Below, piece by piece: positions 51,366-60,740 of a stretch of DNA of 64,000 bases. The translations under genes and the position numbers were made by a program. A model generated the notes under the pieces. That model searched no databases. It was not told the origin of the DNA and saw nothing but the letters and a program-made list of their open reading frames with translations. The DNA lies in contig CAVURM010000005.1 in assembly GCA_963743875.1 (NCBI GenBank), positions 434,001 through 498,000 on the forward strand, written 5' to 3'. Within the stretch, counting starts at the first letter, position 1; each line of letters begins with the position of its first letter. This stretch comes from RHKX01 sp963743875. GTDB lineage: Bacteria > Actinomycetota > Thermoleophilia > Solirubrobacterales > 70-9.

Positions 51366-52094
51366 ATGAATGAAGAGGTCGATGTGAGCAGCGGACGGAT
51401 CCTGGTGGCCGACGACGAACCCTCGGTTCGCGAGTCGGTGGGCTATGCGCTCGGACAGGAGGGCTTCGAGGTAACCATTGCGACCGATGGCGACGATGCC
51501 GACAGCAAGCTCGGCACCGGCGAGGTTCCCTTCGACCTGCTCGTCCTCGACATCATGATGCCGGGGCGCAGCGGTCTCGACCTCTGCCGCGACGTCCGCG
51601 GCCGCAGCCCGGTTCCGATCATCCTTCTCACCGCCAAGGACGCCGAGGTCGACAAGGTCGTCGGCCTCGAGGTGGGCGCCGACGACTACGTGACCAAGCC
51701 CTTCAGCGTCCGCGAGTTGCTCGGTCGCGTTCGTGCCCAGCTGCGCCGCCGCGAGCTGGACCGCGCCTCGACCATCGAGGGCGGCGGCAACTCGATCGAC
51801 GCCGGCGACGTCTCGATCGATCTCGCCCGCCACCTGGTCACGGTCCGCAACGAGCCCGTCAACCTGACCCGCTCCGAATTCCAGGTCCTGCGTCTGCTCG
51901 CCGACCGGCCTGGGCAGGTCTTCAGCCGCCTCGAGATCATGGAGGAGCTCTGGCAGTCGGAGTTCTCCGGTGACGTCCGCGCCTGCGACGTCCACATCTC
52001 CAACCTGCGCCAGAAGATCGAACGCGACCCCCAGGACCCCGAGCTCGTGGTGACGGTGCGCGGCATCGGCTACAAGCTCGTCGAACCCGAGTAG
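51366..52094 (+). CDS. OmpR/PhoB-family response regulator
   Basis: 242 residues. Receiver: RILVADDEPSVRESVGYALGQEGFEV, phospho-acceptor in LLVLDIMMPGRSGLDLC, ILLTAKDAEVDKVVGLEVGADDYVTKPFSVRELLGRV. Effector: VTVRNEPVNLTRSEFQVLRLLADRPGQVFSRLEIMEELW and DVHISNLRQKIERDPQDP, a winged helix. ATG 51366 has GGAG close by; GTG at 51384, preceded by AGAGG, is an equally good start. It is the partner of the kinase upstream. Confidence 0.95.
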   Translation: MNEEVDVSSGRILVADDEPSVRESVGYALGQEGFEVTIATDGDDADSKLGTGEVPFDLLVLDIMMPGRSGLDLCRDVRGRSPVPIILLTAKDAEVDKVVGLEVGADDYVTKPFSVRELLGRVRAQLRRRELDRASTIEGGGNSIDAGDVSIDLARHLVTVRNEPVNLTRSEFQVLRLLADRPGQVFSRLEIMEELWQSEFSGDVRACDVHISNLRQKIERDPQDPELVVTVRGIGYKLVEPE

Positions 52095-52097
52095 AGC

Positions 52098-53006
52098 ATG
52101 GACGGGCGCTATGCCCCGTCACCCACGGGGGACCTCCACCTCGGCAACCTGAGGACCGCGCTGCTCGCGTGGTTGTTCGCCCGCTCGGCCGGCGCGCGCT
52201 TTCTGATGCGAATCGAGGACCTCGATGTGGGGCGGGTCCGCGAGCCGCTCGTCGACTCTCAGCTCAACGACCTGCGTTCGATCGGTCTCGATTGGGACGG
52301 TGATGTCGTCCGCCAGTCGCAACGCCTCGAGCTCTACGCCGATGCCCTCCGGCGACTCGAGCGCGACGGCCGCGTCTACCGATGCTTCTGCTCCCGGCGC
52401 GAGGTTCGTGAGGCGGCCTCCGCCCAGCACGGCGACGCGCCCGAGGGCTTCTACCCCGGGACCTGCCGCGATCTCGCGACAGCCGAGTCCGACCGGCGCG
52501 CCGCCGCCGGGGAGCCCTTCGCCCTGCGCCTGCGGGCCGGTGGCGCCGAGGTGACGATCACCGACCGCCTGCACGGCGAGCGGACCGATCCCGTCGACGA
52601 CCTCGTCCTGCGCCGCCGCGACGGCGCCTTCGCCTACAACCTCGCCGTCGTCGTCGACGATGCCGACCAGGGAGTGGGGGAGGTGGTTCGCGGCGACGAC
52701 CTGCTCCCCTCGACGGCCGGGCAGGCGCTGCTCTGCGATCTGCTCGGCCTCGAGCGCCCGACCTGGGCCCACGTCCCCCTCGTCCTCGGCCCCGACGGCG
52801 CCCGCCTCGCCAAGCGCCACGGCGCCGTCACCCTCGCCGATCTGGCGGAGGACGGCCTGCGCCCCGCCGACGCCCTCATCTGGATGGCCCACACCCTCGA
52901 ACTGGCGGCCCCCGCGGAGCAGGTCACCGTCACCGACCTCGTCGGCCGCTTCGACCCTTCCCGCATCCCGAGGGAGCCGACCACCTTCGGAGGCATCCGC
53001 CCCTAA
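52098..53006 (+). CDS. gluQ: Glutamyl-Q tRNA(Asp) synthetase
   Basis: 302 residues, a GluRS-like catalytic domain without the anticodon-binding half. GRYAPSPTGDLHLGNLRTALLAWLFARSAGARFLMRIEDLDVGRVRE has the HIGH-type motif (HLGN); the zinc site is YRCFCSRREV...YPGTCR; the KMSKS-like loop is ARLAKRHGAVTLADL. It attaches glutamate to queuosine in tRNA-Asp. Three bases after the response regulator, so probably co-transcribed with it. Confidence 0.94.
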   Translation: MDGRYAPSPTGDLHLGNLRTALLAWLFARSAGARFLMRIEDLDVGRVREPLVDSQLNDLRSIGLDWDGDVVRQSQRLELYADALRRLERDGRVYRCFCSRREVREAASAQHGDAPEGFYPGTCRDLATAESDRRAAAGEPFALRLRAGGAEVTITDRLHGERTDPVDDLVLRRRDGAFAYNLAVVVDDADQGVGEVVRGDDLLPSTAGQALLCDLLGLERPTWAHVPLVLGPDGARLAKRHGAVTLADLAEDGLRPADALIWMAHTLELAAPAEQVTVTDLVGRFDPSRIPREPTTFGGIRP

Positions 53007-53018
53007 CGGCATCCGCGA

Positions 53019-53501
53019 TCAGTCGTGGTGGACGACCACGACTGGACAGGGGGCGTGTTTGAGCACGGCGCTGGACGTGCTGCCCTCCATCCTCGCTCGT
53101 AGTCCGCTCAACCCCCGCGACCCGACTACGATCGCCGCCGCGCCGATCTCTTGAGCCTGATTGGTGATCGCCTCGGCCACCCGAGTCTCTTCGCCCACCG
53201 CGATCGCCTCCGCCCGCAATCCCGCCGACTTCGCTAATTCCGCTCCGTCCGCCGCTATCCGCTCGGCTCGCCCCTGCAGTGCGTCGTCGGCCTCGCGTGC
53301 CGCCTCAGCGTCCACGGCGAACGCTGGCGGCTCCATACCAGGCATCGGCATCGGCGTCGGGGCAGCGTAGGCCAGGCCCGGCTCCCACACGGTGACCACC
53401 ACGACCCGTCGCGATCCGAACAGCTTGGCGGCCTCGCTGATGCAGCGACGCGCCGAATCCGAGCCGTCGTAGGCGATCAGGATGGGCCCGTCGGCAGTCA
53501 T
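53019..53501 (-). CDS. Universal stress protein (UspA family)
   Basis: 160 residues. GPILIAYDGSDSARRCISEAAKLFGSRRVVVVTVWEPG opens the Usp fold, EIGAAAIVVGSRGLSGLRARMEGSTSSAVLKHAPCPVVVVHHD closes it with the G-x2-G-x9-G-S-S-A ATP-binding motif intact. It probably binds ATP and acts in general stress. Convergent with gluQ, 12 bases apart. The 213 bases between this gene's start and the tRNA hold nothing I recognise. Confidence 0.95.
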   Translation of the reverse strand: MTADGPILIAYDGSDSARRCISEAAKLFGSRRVVVVTVWEPGLAYAAPTPMPMPGMEPPAFAVDAEAAREADDALQGRAERIAADGAELAKSAGLRAEAIAVGEETRVAEAITNQAQEIGAAAIVVGSRGLSGLRARMEGSTSSAVLKHAPCPVVVVHHD

Positions 53502-53715
53502 TCCGGCGCAGACCGTCTCGCGCCGGACAGCGTCGGTGCCCCGGTGCGCATCTGGTGTCCTCGGAACCCGCGATTGAGTCCCGACCGCAGCTCGGCTCTG
53601 TTCATTGGTGGCATGCTATTCGCCCGGCATGGGGCTCCACCAATCCGGCCGCACCCTGCGGCCGCCGCTCGCCTCCGGTGCCGGTTGGCATCCCCGTAGA
53701 ATCGCTGACCAACTT

Positions 53716-53788
53716 GCCGACGTAGCTCAGTTGGTAGAGCACTTCACTCGTAATGAAGGGGTCAGCGGTTCGAATCCGCTCGTCGGCT
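53716..53788 (+). tRNA. tRNA-Thr (CGT anticodon)
   Basis: A 73-base cloverleaf: acceptor GCCGACG / CGTCGGC with discriminator T, D arm GCTC-AGTTGGTA-GAGC, anticodon arm CTTCA-CTCGTAA-TGAAG with anticodon CGT, T arm CAGCG-GTTCGAATC-CGCTC with the TTCGAAT signature. It reads ACG threonine codons. CCA is not encoded. Confidence 0.97.
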
Positions 53789-53880
53789 CTCATGGCGCTT
53801 CGCTGCGTGTTCGCTTGGGCGGAATTCACCCGGTCTGGATGATGTTGCAGGCCCTGATCCGCGGTTGACTCACCACGGGC

Positions 53881-54720
53881 ATGAGTCCCGCCCTGGCAAT
53901 ACTGATCATCGTCGTAGCGACAGCCATCGCAGTCGCCGCGATCCTGATCGTGCGCCGGAAAGCCCCGGAAGGCAGCTACTTCGCAGATGGCGACCGGGCC
54001 GCCGGAGGGTTCGGCGTGCTTGCCACGGGCTTCTCTGTTCTGCTCGGCTTGATCATTTTCCTTGCCTTCAGCAGCTACGACGATTCGCGCAGCGGCGCCG
54101 AGACCGAGGCCCTGGTGATAACTCAGCAGTACGAAACCGCCCAGTTTCTACCGAAGGCTGTTCGCGCCGATCTGAGTTCTCAACTCACCTGCTACGCCCG
54201 ATCGGTGGTCTTTCAGGAGTGGCCCCGCCTCGACTCCGGCCAGCAGAACGACGATGCGAATCCATGGGGAGTTGAACTCTTCAAGACGCTGCAGAAGACG
54301 AAGCCGCGAAGCGTGACTGCTCAGTCCGCCTACGACCACTGGCTCGATCTGACGGCCGCCCGGGAGGAGGCCCGCAAGGACAGGATTCACGGCGCGGTCG
54401 GGGTGATCCCAGATCCGCTCTGGGCGGTGTTGCTCTTCATCGCCCTCGTCATCTTCGGATACATGCTGTTCTTTGCCGACAGCGCCGAACTTGCTAGGAG
54501 CCAGGCGGTGCTCGCCGGGTCCGTGACGGCCGTGATCGTCGCGATGCTCTTGCTGATTCAGTTCCTCGATGATCCGTATCGAGGCGGGGTCGGTGGCCTT
54601 CAGCCGGTTGCGATGGAGCGGACCCTCGGCATTCTCGACCAGGAGCAGGGGATCACGGGCCAGACCGGAAGGCTCCCGTGCGATGAGGCCGGAATCCCGT
54701 CCACTGGGGGCACGGTTTGA
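53881..54720 (+). CDS. DUF4239-like membrane protein
   Basis: 279 residues. An N-terminal helix (ALAILIIVVATAIAVAAILIV), a second (GFGVLATGFSVLLGLIIFLAFSSYDD) and two near the C-terminus (LWAVLLFIALVIFGYMLFFA, VLAGSVTAVIVAMLLLIQFLDDPYRGGVGGLQPVAM). The central soluble domain contains SGAETEALVITQQYETAQFLP. This layout and the FLDDPY-x-G motif match DUF4239 (bestrophin-like) proteins of unknown function. Its stop overlaps the TTG of the next membrane protein. Confidence 0.8.
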   Translation: MSPALAILIIVVATAIAVAAILIVRRKAPEGSYFADGDRAAGGFGVLATGFSVLLGLIIFLAFSSYDDSRSGAETEALVITQQYETAQFLPKAVRADLSSQLTCYARSVVFQEWPRLDSGQQNDDANPWGVELFKTLQKTKPRSVTAQSAYDHWLDLTAAREEARKDRIHGAVGVIPDPLWAVLLFIALVIFGYMLFFADSAELARSQAVLAGSVTAVIVAMLLLIQFLDDPYRGGVGGLQPVAMERTLGILDQEQGITGQTGRLPCDEAGIPSTGGTV

Positions 54721-55373
54721 ACGACTCAATCGCCGAAGAGGGGCAATTGAGCCGTTCGCAGCGGCGGTTCGATCTCGTAGCCACCATCCTCCTCGCGTGC
54801 GCGACGCTGGCAACGGCCTGGGCCGGCTACCAGGCGACGCGATGGCACAGCGAGCAGGCCGAGAACCAGGCGAAGGCGACGGCGACTCGAATCGAATCGA
54901 CCCGGGCGGGGGATACAGCGAACCGTGAGGCGCAGGTCGACCTCGCGCTCTTCATTCAATGGGTGAATGCTCGGGCTCAAAATGACAGTGACCTCGCGGA
55001 CTTCTACCGCCAGCGTTTCACCGATCGCTTTCAGCCCGCCTTTGACGACTGGATTGCGACGAAGCCGTTCACGAATGCCGACGCACCCACATCGCCATTC
55101 GTAATGGACGGCTATCAGGCCGATGTGCTGGCGGAAGCTGATGCCAAAGAGACGGAGGCGGACGCCTATGCTGCCGCCGCCGGGGAGGACATCGACCGGG
55201 CGGACAAATACGTCTTCGCGGTGGTCCTCTTCGCCACGTGCCTGTTCTTCGCGGGCCTCAGCACCAGGCTTCGGACGTCTACGGGTCAGATGGCGATACT
55301 TGCCCTCGGCTGTGGTCTCTTCGTCGCCGCCGCCGTCTGGCTGGCGACCTTCCCGGTCTCCGTGAACCTCTGA
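54717..55373 (+). CDS. Membrane protein of unknown function, partner of the DUF4239 protein
   Basis: 218 residues from TTG 54717 (TTGA overlap). One helix near the start (LVATILLACATLATAWAGYQA) and two at the end (YVFAVVLFATCLFFAGLSTRL, MAILALGCGLFVAAAVWLATFPV); between them a helical, charged domain with QVDLALFIQWVNARAQNDSDLADFYRQRF. I do not recognise a named family, but 'WAGYQATRWHSEQAE' at the start is a pattern seen in actinobacterial proteins beside DUF4239 genes. The two probably form one membrane complex. Confidence 0.75.
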   Translation: MNDSIAEEGQLSRSQRRFDLVATILLACATLATAWAGYQATRWHSEQAENQAKATATRIESTRAGDTANREAQVDLALFIQWVNARAQNDSDLADFYRQRFTDRFQPAFDDWIATKPFTNADAPTSPFVMDGYQADVLAEADAKETEADAYAAAAGEDIDRADKYVFAVVLFATCLFFAGLSTRLRTSTGQMAILALGCGLFVAAAVWLATFPVSVNL

Positions 55374-55473
55374 CGCATCGGGCAGCGAATCACCCTCATT
55401 GGAGGATGCCGATTAAGGCCCCGGTGTGGGAACGTTCGTCTGCCCACTCCAATCTTCTATTGAGGCGGTACCC

Positions 55474-56880
55474 GTGAACGAGAAAATCGCAACACATCTG
55501 ACCGTTGACGAGCGCACCGAACTCGGCCGAGCCGCACGTGGCGAGGTCCCCCGCTCCTCCCACGGGACCTGGGAACCGAGATCGGATCGGCGCGATCCAG
55601 TGGACGTGCTCGAAGAGCAGGCGACCACGCGGGTTCCTGAACTCGTTCCGCTTCGCTACGGCAGGATGCTCGCCTCTCCATTCACGTTCTATCGCGGCGC
55701 CGCCGGCATCATGGCGGCCGACCTGGCAGGACTGCCCAGGACTGCTCTCCATACGCAGCTCTGTGGAGATGCCCACCTCTCAAACTTCGGCACCTTCGCG
55801 GCACCCGACCGGACCCTGGTATTTGACGTCAATGACTTCGACGAGACCCTTCCCGGCCCATTTGAATGGGATCTGAAGCGCCTGGCTGCAAGCTTCGCGA
55901 TAGCGGGGCGCGATCGCGGTTTCGGCAAGAAGGACCGAGGGCGAATAAACCTAGAGGTCGGTCGTTCCTATCGCGACGCAATGCGGGGTCATTCGCTCGA
56001 GCGCAACCTCGACCTCTGGTACTCGCGGGTCGACGTCAGCGACATCCTCGCCGGAGCGGCTCAGGTGGGAACGAAGAAACAGTTGAAGCGGGCCGAGAAG
56101 AACGTGGCCAAGGCTCAAGGTAAGACCAGTCTGAAGGCGCTCGGGAAGCTGACCGAGACCGTCGATGGCGATGCTCGGATCCGTAGCGACCCGCCGGTGA
56201 TTGTCCCGATCAAGGAGCTGCTGAAACCGAAGCAACACCAGGCCATGGATGAGGCGCTCAGGACACTCATCCGCTCGTATCGATCGACCCTGTCCGGAGA
56301 CCGCCGACATCTTCTGGAGCGGTTCCGCTACGTCGATGCGGCCCGCAAGGTGGTCGGAGTCGGCAGCGTTGGGACCCGCGCCTGGATCATGCTGATGCTC
56401 GGCCGTGACGGCGAAGACCCTCTGTTCCTGCAGTTCAAGGAGGCCGAGGCGTCGGTGCTCGAGCCATTCCTGGGTGACAGCGAATACGACCAACATGGTC
56501 AGCGCGTCGTCGAGGGCCAGCGCCTGATGCAAGCCGCTGGCGACATCATGCTCGGGTGGGTTCGGACCAGCGACGTCGACGGTGTCGAGCGCGACTACTA
56601 CGTGCGTCAGCTCTGGGATGCGAAAGGTTCGGCCCTCGTCGAGCAGATGAACCCCTCGGCGCTCGGATATTACGCCCAGGTCTGCGGGCGCACGCTTGCC
56701 CGTGCCCATGCCCGGGCGGGAGACAGCGTTGCGATCGCCGCCTACCTCGGCCGAGGCGATTCATTTGATCGCGCTCTGGCCGCGTTCGCTGAGCTCTACG
56801 CCGACCAGAACGAGCGCGACTACGCGGCAGTGGTCGGGGCCGTCGAATCCGGTCGGATCACGGCCGAGACGGATGCCTGA
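55474..56880 (+). CDS. DUF2252 family protein
   Basis: 468 residues from GTG 55474, preceded by GAGGCGG; an upstream ATG at 55426 lacks a site. RYGRMLASPFTFYRGAAGIMAADLA, LCGDAHLSNFGTFAAPDRTLVFDVNDFDETLPGPFEWDLKRLAASFAIA and YYVRQLWDAKGSALVEQM are hallmark DUF2252 blocks. GDAHLSNFG and DFDE resemble the catalytic and metal loops of aminoglycoside-phosphotransferase/kinase folds, so an ATP-dependent kinase activity is likely but untested. Cytosolic. Confidence 0.92.
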   Translation: MNEKIATHLTVDERTELGRAARGEVPRSSHGTWEPRSDRRDPVDVLEEQATTRVPELVPLRYGRMLASPFTFYRGAAGIMAADLAGLPRTALHTQLCGDAHLSNFGTFAAPDRTLVFDVNDFDETLPGPFEWDLKRLAASFAIAGRDRGFGKKDRGRINLEVGRSYRDAMRGHSLERNLDLWYSRVDVSDILAGAAQVGTKKQLKRAEKNVAKAQGKTSLKALGKLTETVDGDARIRSDPPVIVPIKELLKPKQHQAMDEALRTLIRSYRSTLSGDRRHLLERFRYVDAARKVVGVGSVGTRAWIMLMLGRDGEDPLFLQFKEAEASVLEPFLGDSEYDQHGQRVVEGQRLMQAAGDIMLGWVRTSDVDGVERDYYVRQLWDAKGSALVEQMNPSALGYYAQVCGRTLARAHARAGDSVAIAAYLGRGDSFDRALAAFAELYADQNERDYAAVVGAVESGRITAETDA

Positions 56881-57039
56881 GATCCGCGATCCGGCCGGAT
56901 CGTCTGTCCTCCAGTGCATTTCACCCGTATCGGGCGAGGTACGGAGCCAACCTGCCGCCTACGGTCGGTCTCACATCTGCTAACGGCCTTGCCGCCCTGG
57001 ACACGATGCCGGCGACAGGCCACCACCGGAAGGACCAAC

Positions 57040-57567
57040 ATGGCCATCGGACCCGTCCAACTTCTCGTGCTCGGCTTTCAGGAGCCGGACTTCCATGGCG
57101 AGGTCATCGCCGAACTCGAGCGCCTGCGTGCCAGCGACACAGTGCGAGTAATCGATGCATTGGCAGTCCACAAAGGCCCCGAGGGGGAGCTGGAGGTGGC
57201 ACATCTCAGCAACCTGACCCGCGACGAGGCCGTTGAACTCGGTAGCACCGTCGGTGCACTGATCGGGCTCGGGATCGAGGGCGAAGATGGCATCGAGGCT
57301 GGTGCCATCGCCGGAGCCGAGGCTGCCTCCGAGGGAGTCGAAGTCTTCTCGGACGACGAGGCTTGGGACGTCCTCGAGGAGATCCCCAATGACTCGGCGG
57401 CCGCCCTGATACTGCTGGAGCATCAATGGGCCGTCCCGCTCCGCGACGCTGTCGCCCGGGCCGGCGGGTTCCGTATCAGCGACGGGTTCATCAGCCCCGT
57501 CGACCTCGTCGCGATCGGGCTCCTCGCGGAGGAGGAGGCGGAGATACACGCCCTCGAGGCGAGCTGA
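57040..57567 (+). CDS. DUF6325/DUF1269-like protein
   Basis: 175 residues from ATG 57040, with GGAAGGA at good spacing. PVQLLVLGFQEPDFHGEVIAELERLRASDTVRVIDALAVHKGPEGELEV, then a Gly/Ala-rich GALIGLGIEGEDGIEAGAIAGAEAA and ALILLEHQWAVPLRDAVARAGGF are features of the DUF6325 family, which is related to DUF1269 (compare 60741). These small proteins accompany stress and membrane-maintenance genes in actinobacteria; function unknown. The 159 bases upstream hold nothing I recognise. Confidence 0.8.
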   Translation: MAIGPVQLLVLGFQEPDFHGEVIAELERLRASDTVRVIDALAVHKGPEGELEVAHLSNLTRDEAVELGSTVGALIGLGIEGEDGIEAGAIAGAEAASEGVEVFSDDEAWDVLEEIPNDSAAALILLEHQWAVPLRDAVARAGGFRISDGFISPVDLVAIGLLAEEEAEIHALEAS

Positions 57568-57625
57568 CGCCCCCGCTCAGCTCAGCTCTCGAACCCCATT
57601 TTCAATGAACGGAAGGAGGGACCCA

Positions 57626-57685
57626 ATGCTTGCAACACGCAGAGTTGCCCGCCGCACGAGTCGCCGCGTCGCTCGTCGCCGCTGA
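57626..57685 (+). CDS. 19-residue arginine-rich peptide
   Basis: ATG at 57626 follows a near-perfect GGAAGGAGGG site and opens a 19-codon frame: MLATRRVARRTSRRVARRR, nine Arg in 19, in an A/T-R-R repeat. It is too basic to be a random product of this composition alone, and the ribosome-binding site is one of the best in the window. It could bind nucleic acid or membranes, or regulate translation of the downstream gene as a leader peptide. No homologue can be named from sequence alone. Confidence 0.5.
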   Translation: MLATRRVARRTSRRVARRR

Positions 57686-57691
57686 ACGGTC

Positions 57692-57787
57692 GTCAGAAGG
57701 CTGACCGTGGGCAAATCACCTAGTCAGGGTGATCAACCCCAACGGGCTCGCGGATACGTTCCGATATACCGACCGAACAGCGGTCGG
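57692..57787. other. Three short hairpins between the Arg-rich peptide and the DUF7144-like gene
   Basis: GTCAG/CTGAC (57692-57705), ATCACC/GGTGAT (57715-57733) and CCGACCG/CGGTCGG (57769-57787) each form a 5-7 pair stem. Together they fill most of the 123-base leader of the next gene. They could terminate the upstream transcript or fold as a leader; none has a U-tract. Confidence 0.35.
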
Positions 57788-57808
57788 GCAACAGATGGGA
57801 GTTTTTGA

Positions 57809-58195
57809 ATGAGAGGTACAGGCCGAGTCGCATTTGCAGGCATCTTGCTGCTGATAGTGGGCACGCTCAACGTCATCTACGGTTTCGGCGCCCTCGACGA
57901 CGCGAACATTTTCGTCGGCGACACGAGGTTGATACTGAGCAATCTGAACTCGCTCGGTTGGGTGTTGATCATCCTCGGGATCATCCAGCTGACCGGCGGC
58001 TTCTCGCTGCTGGCGGGTAACGCATACGGACGGGTGATCGGCCTCGTCGCCGCAAGCCTCGGCGCGCTTGGCGCGCTGTTGTCGATCGGTGGCGCATACC
58101 CATGGTGGTCGCTGGGAGTGTTCTTCCTCTGCGTCTACGTGATCTACGGAATCGTCGAGTTCGGCGAGGACGAGAAGGCCGCCGGAGGGGTCTGA
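57809..58195 (+). CDS. DUF7144-like four-helix membrane protein
   Basis: 128 residues from ATG 57809 with GGGAG eight bases upstream. Four helices: FAGILLLIVGTLNVIYGFGAL, LGWVLIILGIIQLTGGFSLLAG, RVIGLVAASLGALGALLSIG and SLGVFFLCVYVIYGIVEFGED. The G-x-L-N-x-x-x-G start and the YPWWSL loop before the last helix match a family of small actinobacterial membrane proteins (DUF7144-like). Function unknown; it lies between the Arg-rich peptide and an arylsulfatase. Confidence 0.75.
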   Translation: MRGTGRVAFAGILLLIVGTLNVIYGFGALDDANIFVGDTRLILSNLNSLGWVLIILGIIQLTGGFSLLAGNAYGRVIGLVAASLGALGALLSIGGAYPWWSLGVFFLCVYVIYGIVEFGEDEKAAGGV

Positions 58196-58301
58196 ACCTC
58201 TGTGAACCCAGGGAGACGATTTCGCTCAGGAACGGAATCGTCTCCCGGTTCGCAGCAATTGGCGACAGTGTCTTGGTCCCTACCAAAATCGGAGAAACCC
58301 T

Positions 58302-60711
58302 ATGAGCCAGCCTGATCGAAGCAGACTCCCGATTCGCCAGCAGGCATTCAAAGGGGTCGCGAACAGAACGCTCGACGGCTCGCAGCCGGACTGGGATCTG
58401 ATCGGCCATGTCGATGCGCCGGAGGGAGCTCCGAACGTCCTCATGGTCCTCATCGATGACGCCGGCTTCGGAAATGCCGGGACGTTCGGGGGGCCGATCA
58501 ATACCCCCAACTACACCCGGATGGCGCAAGAGGGCCTTCGCTACAACCGTTTTCACGTCACGGCCCTCTGTTCGCCGACGCGTGCGGCGCTCCTCACCGG
58601 CCGTAACAGTCACTCCGTGGGCTTCGGCTCGGTCGGCGAGTTCTCAACCGGATTTCCCGGTTACACGGCTTTCGTCCCTGACGACTGCGTGCCCTTCCCG
58701 CGGATCCTCAGAGACAACGGCTACGCCACCTCAGCTTTCGGCAAATGGCATCTCACGCCCGATGGTCAGCAGGGTCCCGCCGGTCCCTTCAACCGGTGGC
58801 CGACCGGCTGGGGGTTCGACTACTTCTACGGGTTCCTCGGTGGAGGGTCGGGGCAGTGGGACCCTTGCCTGACCGAGAACCAGAAGATCATCGGCACACC
58901 CGAGACCTTCGACGACCCGGACGACCCCTATTACCTACCGGACGACATGGCCGACAAGACGATCGACTGGCTGCATGACATCCGCGGTCAGGACGCGACC
59001 AAGCCGTTCTTCACGTACTTCTCGACGGGGTGCAGCCACGCCCCTCACCACGTGTCAGAGGAGTGGGCCGCCAAGTACGAGGGCAAGTTCGACCAGGGCT
59101 GGGACAAGCTGCGCGAGGAGACCTTCGCTCGGCAGAAGGAACTTGGTGTCATTCCCGCCGACGCCGAGCTGACGGAGCGCGACGATGCCTTCCCCGCCTG
59201 GGACGACGTGCCCGACAAGCTCAAGGCTTATTACTCCCGCCAGATGGAGGTCTACGCGGGCTACTCCGAGAACGCCGATTACAACGTCGGCCGCGTGATC
59301 GACGCGATCGACGAGCTGGGCGAGCTCGACAACACACTCATTCTCTGGGTCTGGGGCGACAACGGCGCCAGCATGGAGGGCACGATCACAGGGTCGTTCA
59401 ACGAGCTGACGATGCAGAACGGAATCCCGCTGACCGACGAGATGCAGCTGCAACTCGCCGAGCGCTACGGCGGGGTCGAGGCCTGGGGCAATCAGATGAT
59501 GGCCCCGCACTACTCCGCCGGCTGGGCCTGGGCCGGCAACACGCCCTTCAAGTGGGGAAAGCAGGTGGGCTCCCACCTCGGTGGGACGCGCAACCCGCTG
59601 GTGGTCCATTGGCCCGAGAAGGTCACGGACTCCGGCGCCCTACGATCGCATTTCACCCACGTCACCGACATCGGCCCGACGATCCTCGACGTCGCGGGCA
59701 TCCCGATGCCCACGTCACATCGACGGGATCGAGCAGGAGCCGATGCACGGGGTGACGTTTGCTGATTCGCTGACCGACGCCGATGCTCCCGAGCGCCATA
59801 CCCAGCAGTACTTCGAGACGATCGGGAACCGGGCGATGTACAAGGACGGCTGGTGGCTGTCGATGCGGACCGAGCGAATCCCGTGGGTCCTTACGCCGGA
59901 TGCCCTGAAGCCGTACACGCCGGGGGCGTGGAACCCCGACGACGATCCGACCGAGCTCTATTACCTTCCAGACGACTTCAGCCAGGCGAGGGATCTGGCT
60001 GCGGAGAATCCCGAAAAGGTGAAGGAGCTGAAGGAGCTCTTCTGGCAGGAGGCCGAGAAGTACAAGGTCCTGCCGCTGATGGCTCCGCTCGCCGGGTTCT
60101 TCGGCATGCTGCCACCGCTTCCGGAGGCCGCGACCTACGAATATCGCGGTGACGTCCAGAACGTCCTCTCAGGAATGATCCCGCGGATCTACAACCACTC
60201 GTATTCGATCAGCGCCGATCTGGTCGTTCCGGATGGTGGCGCCGAGGGTGTAATCGTTGCCGAGGCCGATCACCTCGGGGGTTTCTCGCTGTTCGTCGAC
60301 GGCGGCAAGCTGACCCACACCTACTCGATGATGGGCGTCTTCGTCTTTCGCCAGCAGGCGGAGGAAGGACTGCCCGAAGGTGAGGTGACCGTGCGAATGG
60401 AGTTCGCCGCCGATTCGGCGCAGATGGCGACCGGTGGCGAGGTCACGCTCTTCATCAACGATCGGGCTGTCGGCGGAGGCAAGATGGAGCACACGGTCCC
60501 GATCCGTTTCTCGGGTTACGCCGGGATGGACATCGGCCGCGATAACGGTGGGGTCGTTGACCTCTCATACGAGGACAGGAAGCCATTCGCATTCACCGGC
60601 GAGATCAGGAAGGTCGTCTTCGACGTCAAGCCGCAGGCATCGGAGCAGGACAAACACGACCTGCACAAGGCCGTCCACCATGGGCACACGGCGCATGCCC
60701 TCTCCGCCTGA
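58302..60711 (+). CDS. Arylsulfatase (formylglycine-dependent), one frameshift
   Basis: About 800 residues, cytosolic by lack of a signal peptide. The metal site begins NVLMVLIDDAGFGNAGTFGG; Cys90 in LCSPTRAALLTGRN is the C-x-P-x-R site converted to formylglycine by a sulfatase-maturing enzyme. AFGKWHLTP, SHLGGTRNPLVVHWP and WVWGDNGASMEG hold other active-site residues. The frame breaks near 59715 after GIPMPT and resumes HIDGIEQEPMHGVTFADSL through a C-terminal beta-rich domain. It resembles the large AslA/AtsA-type enzymes. GGAGAAA precedes the ATG. Confidence 0.93.
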
Positions 60712-60740
60712 GATGGCGTTGTTCGCAAGGAGGTCGCCCA

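Noticed and set aside
53602..53829. Frames covering the tRNA-Thr locus on both strands
   Set aside because: The interval is explained by the tRNA cloverleaf; the peptides have no family features.
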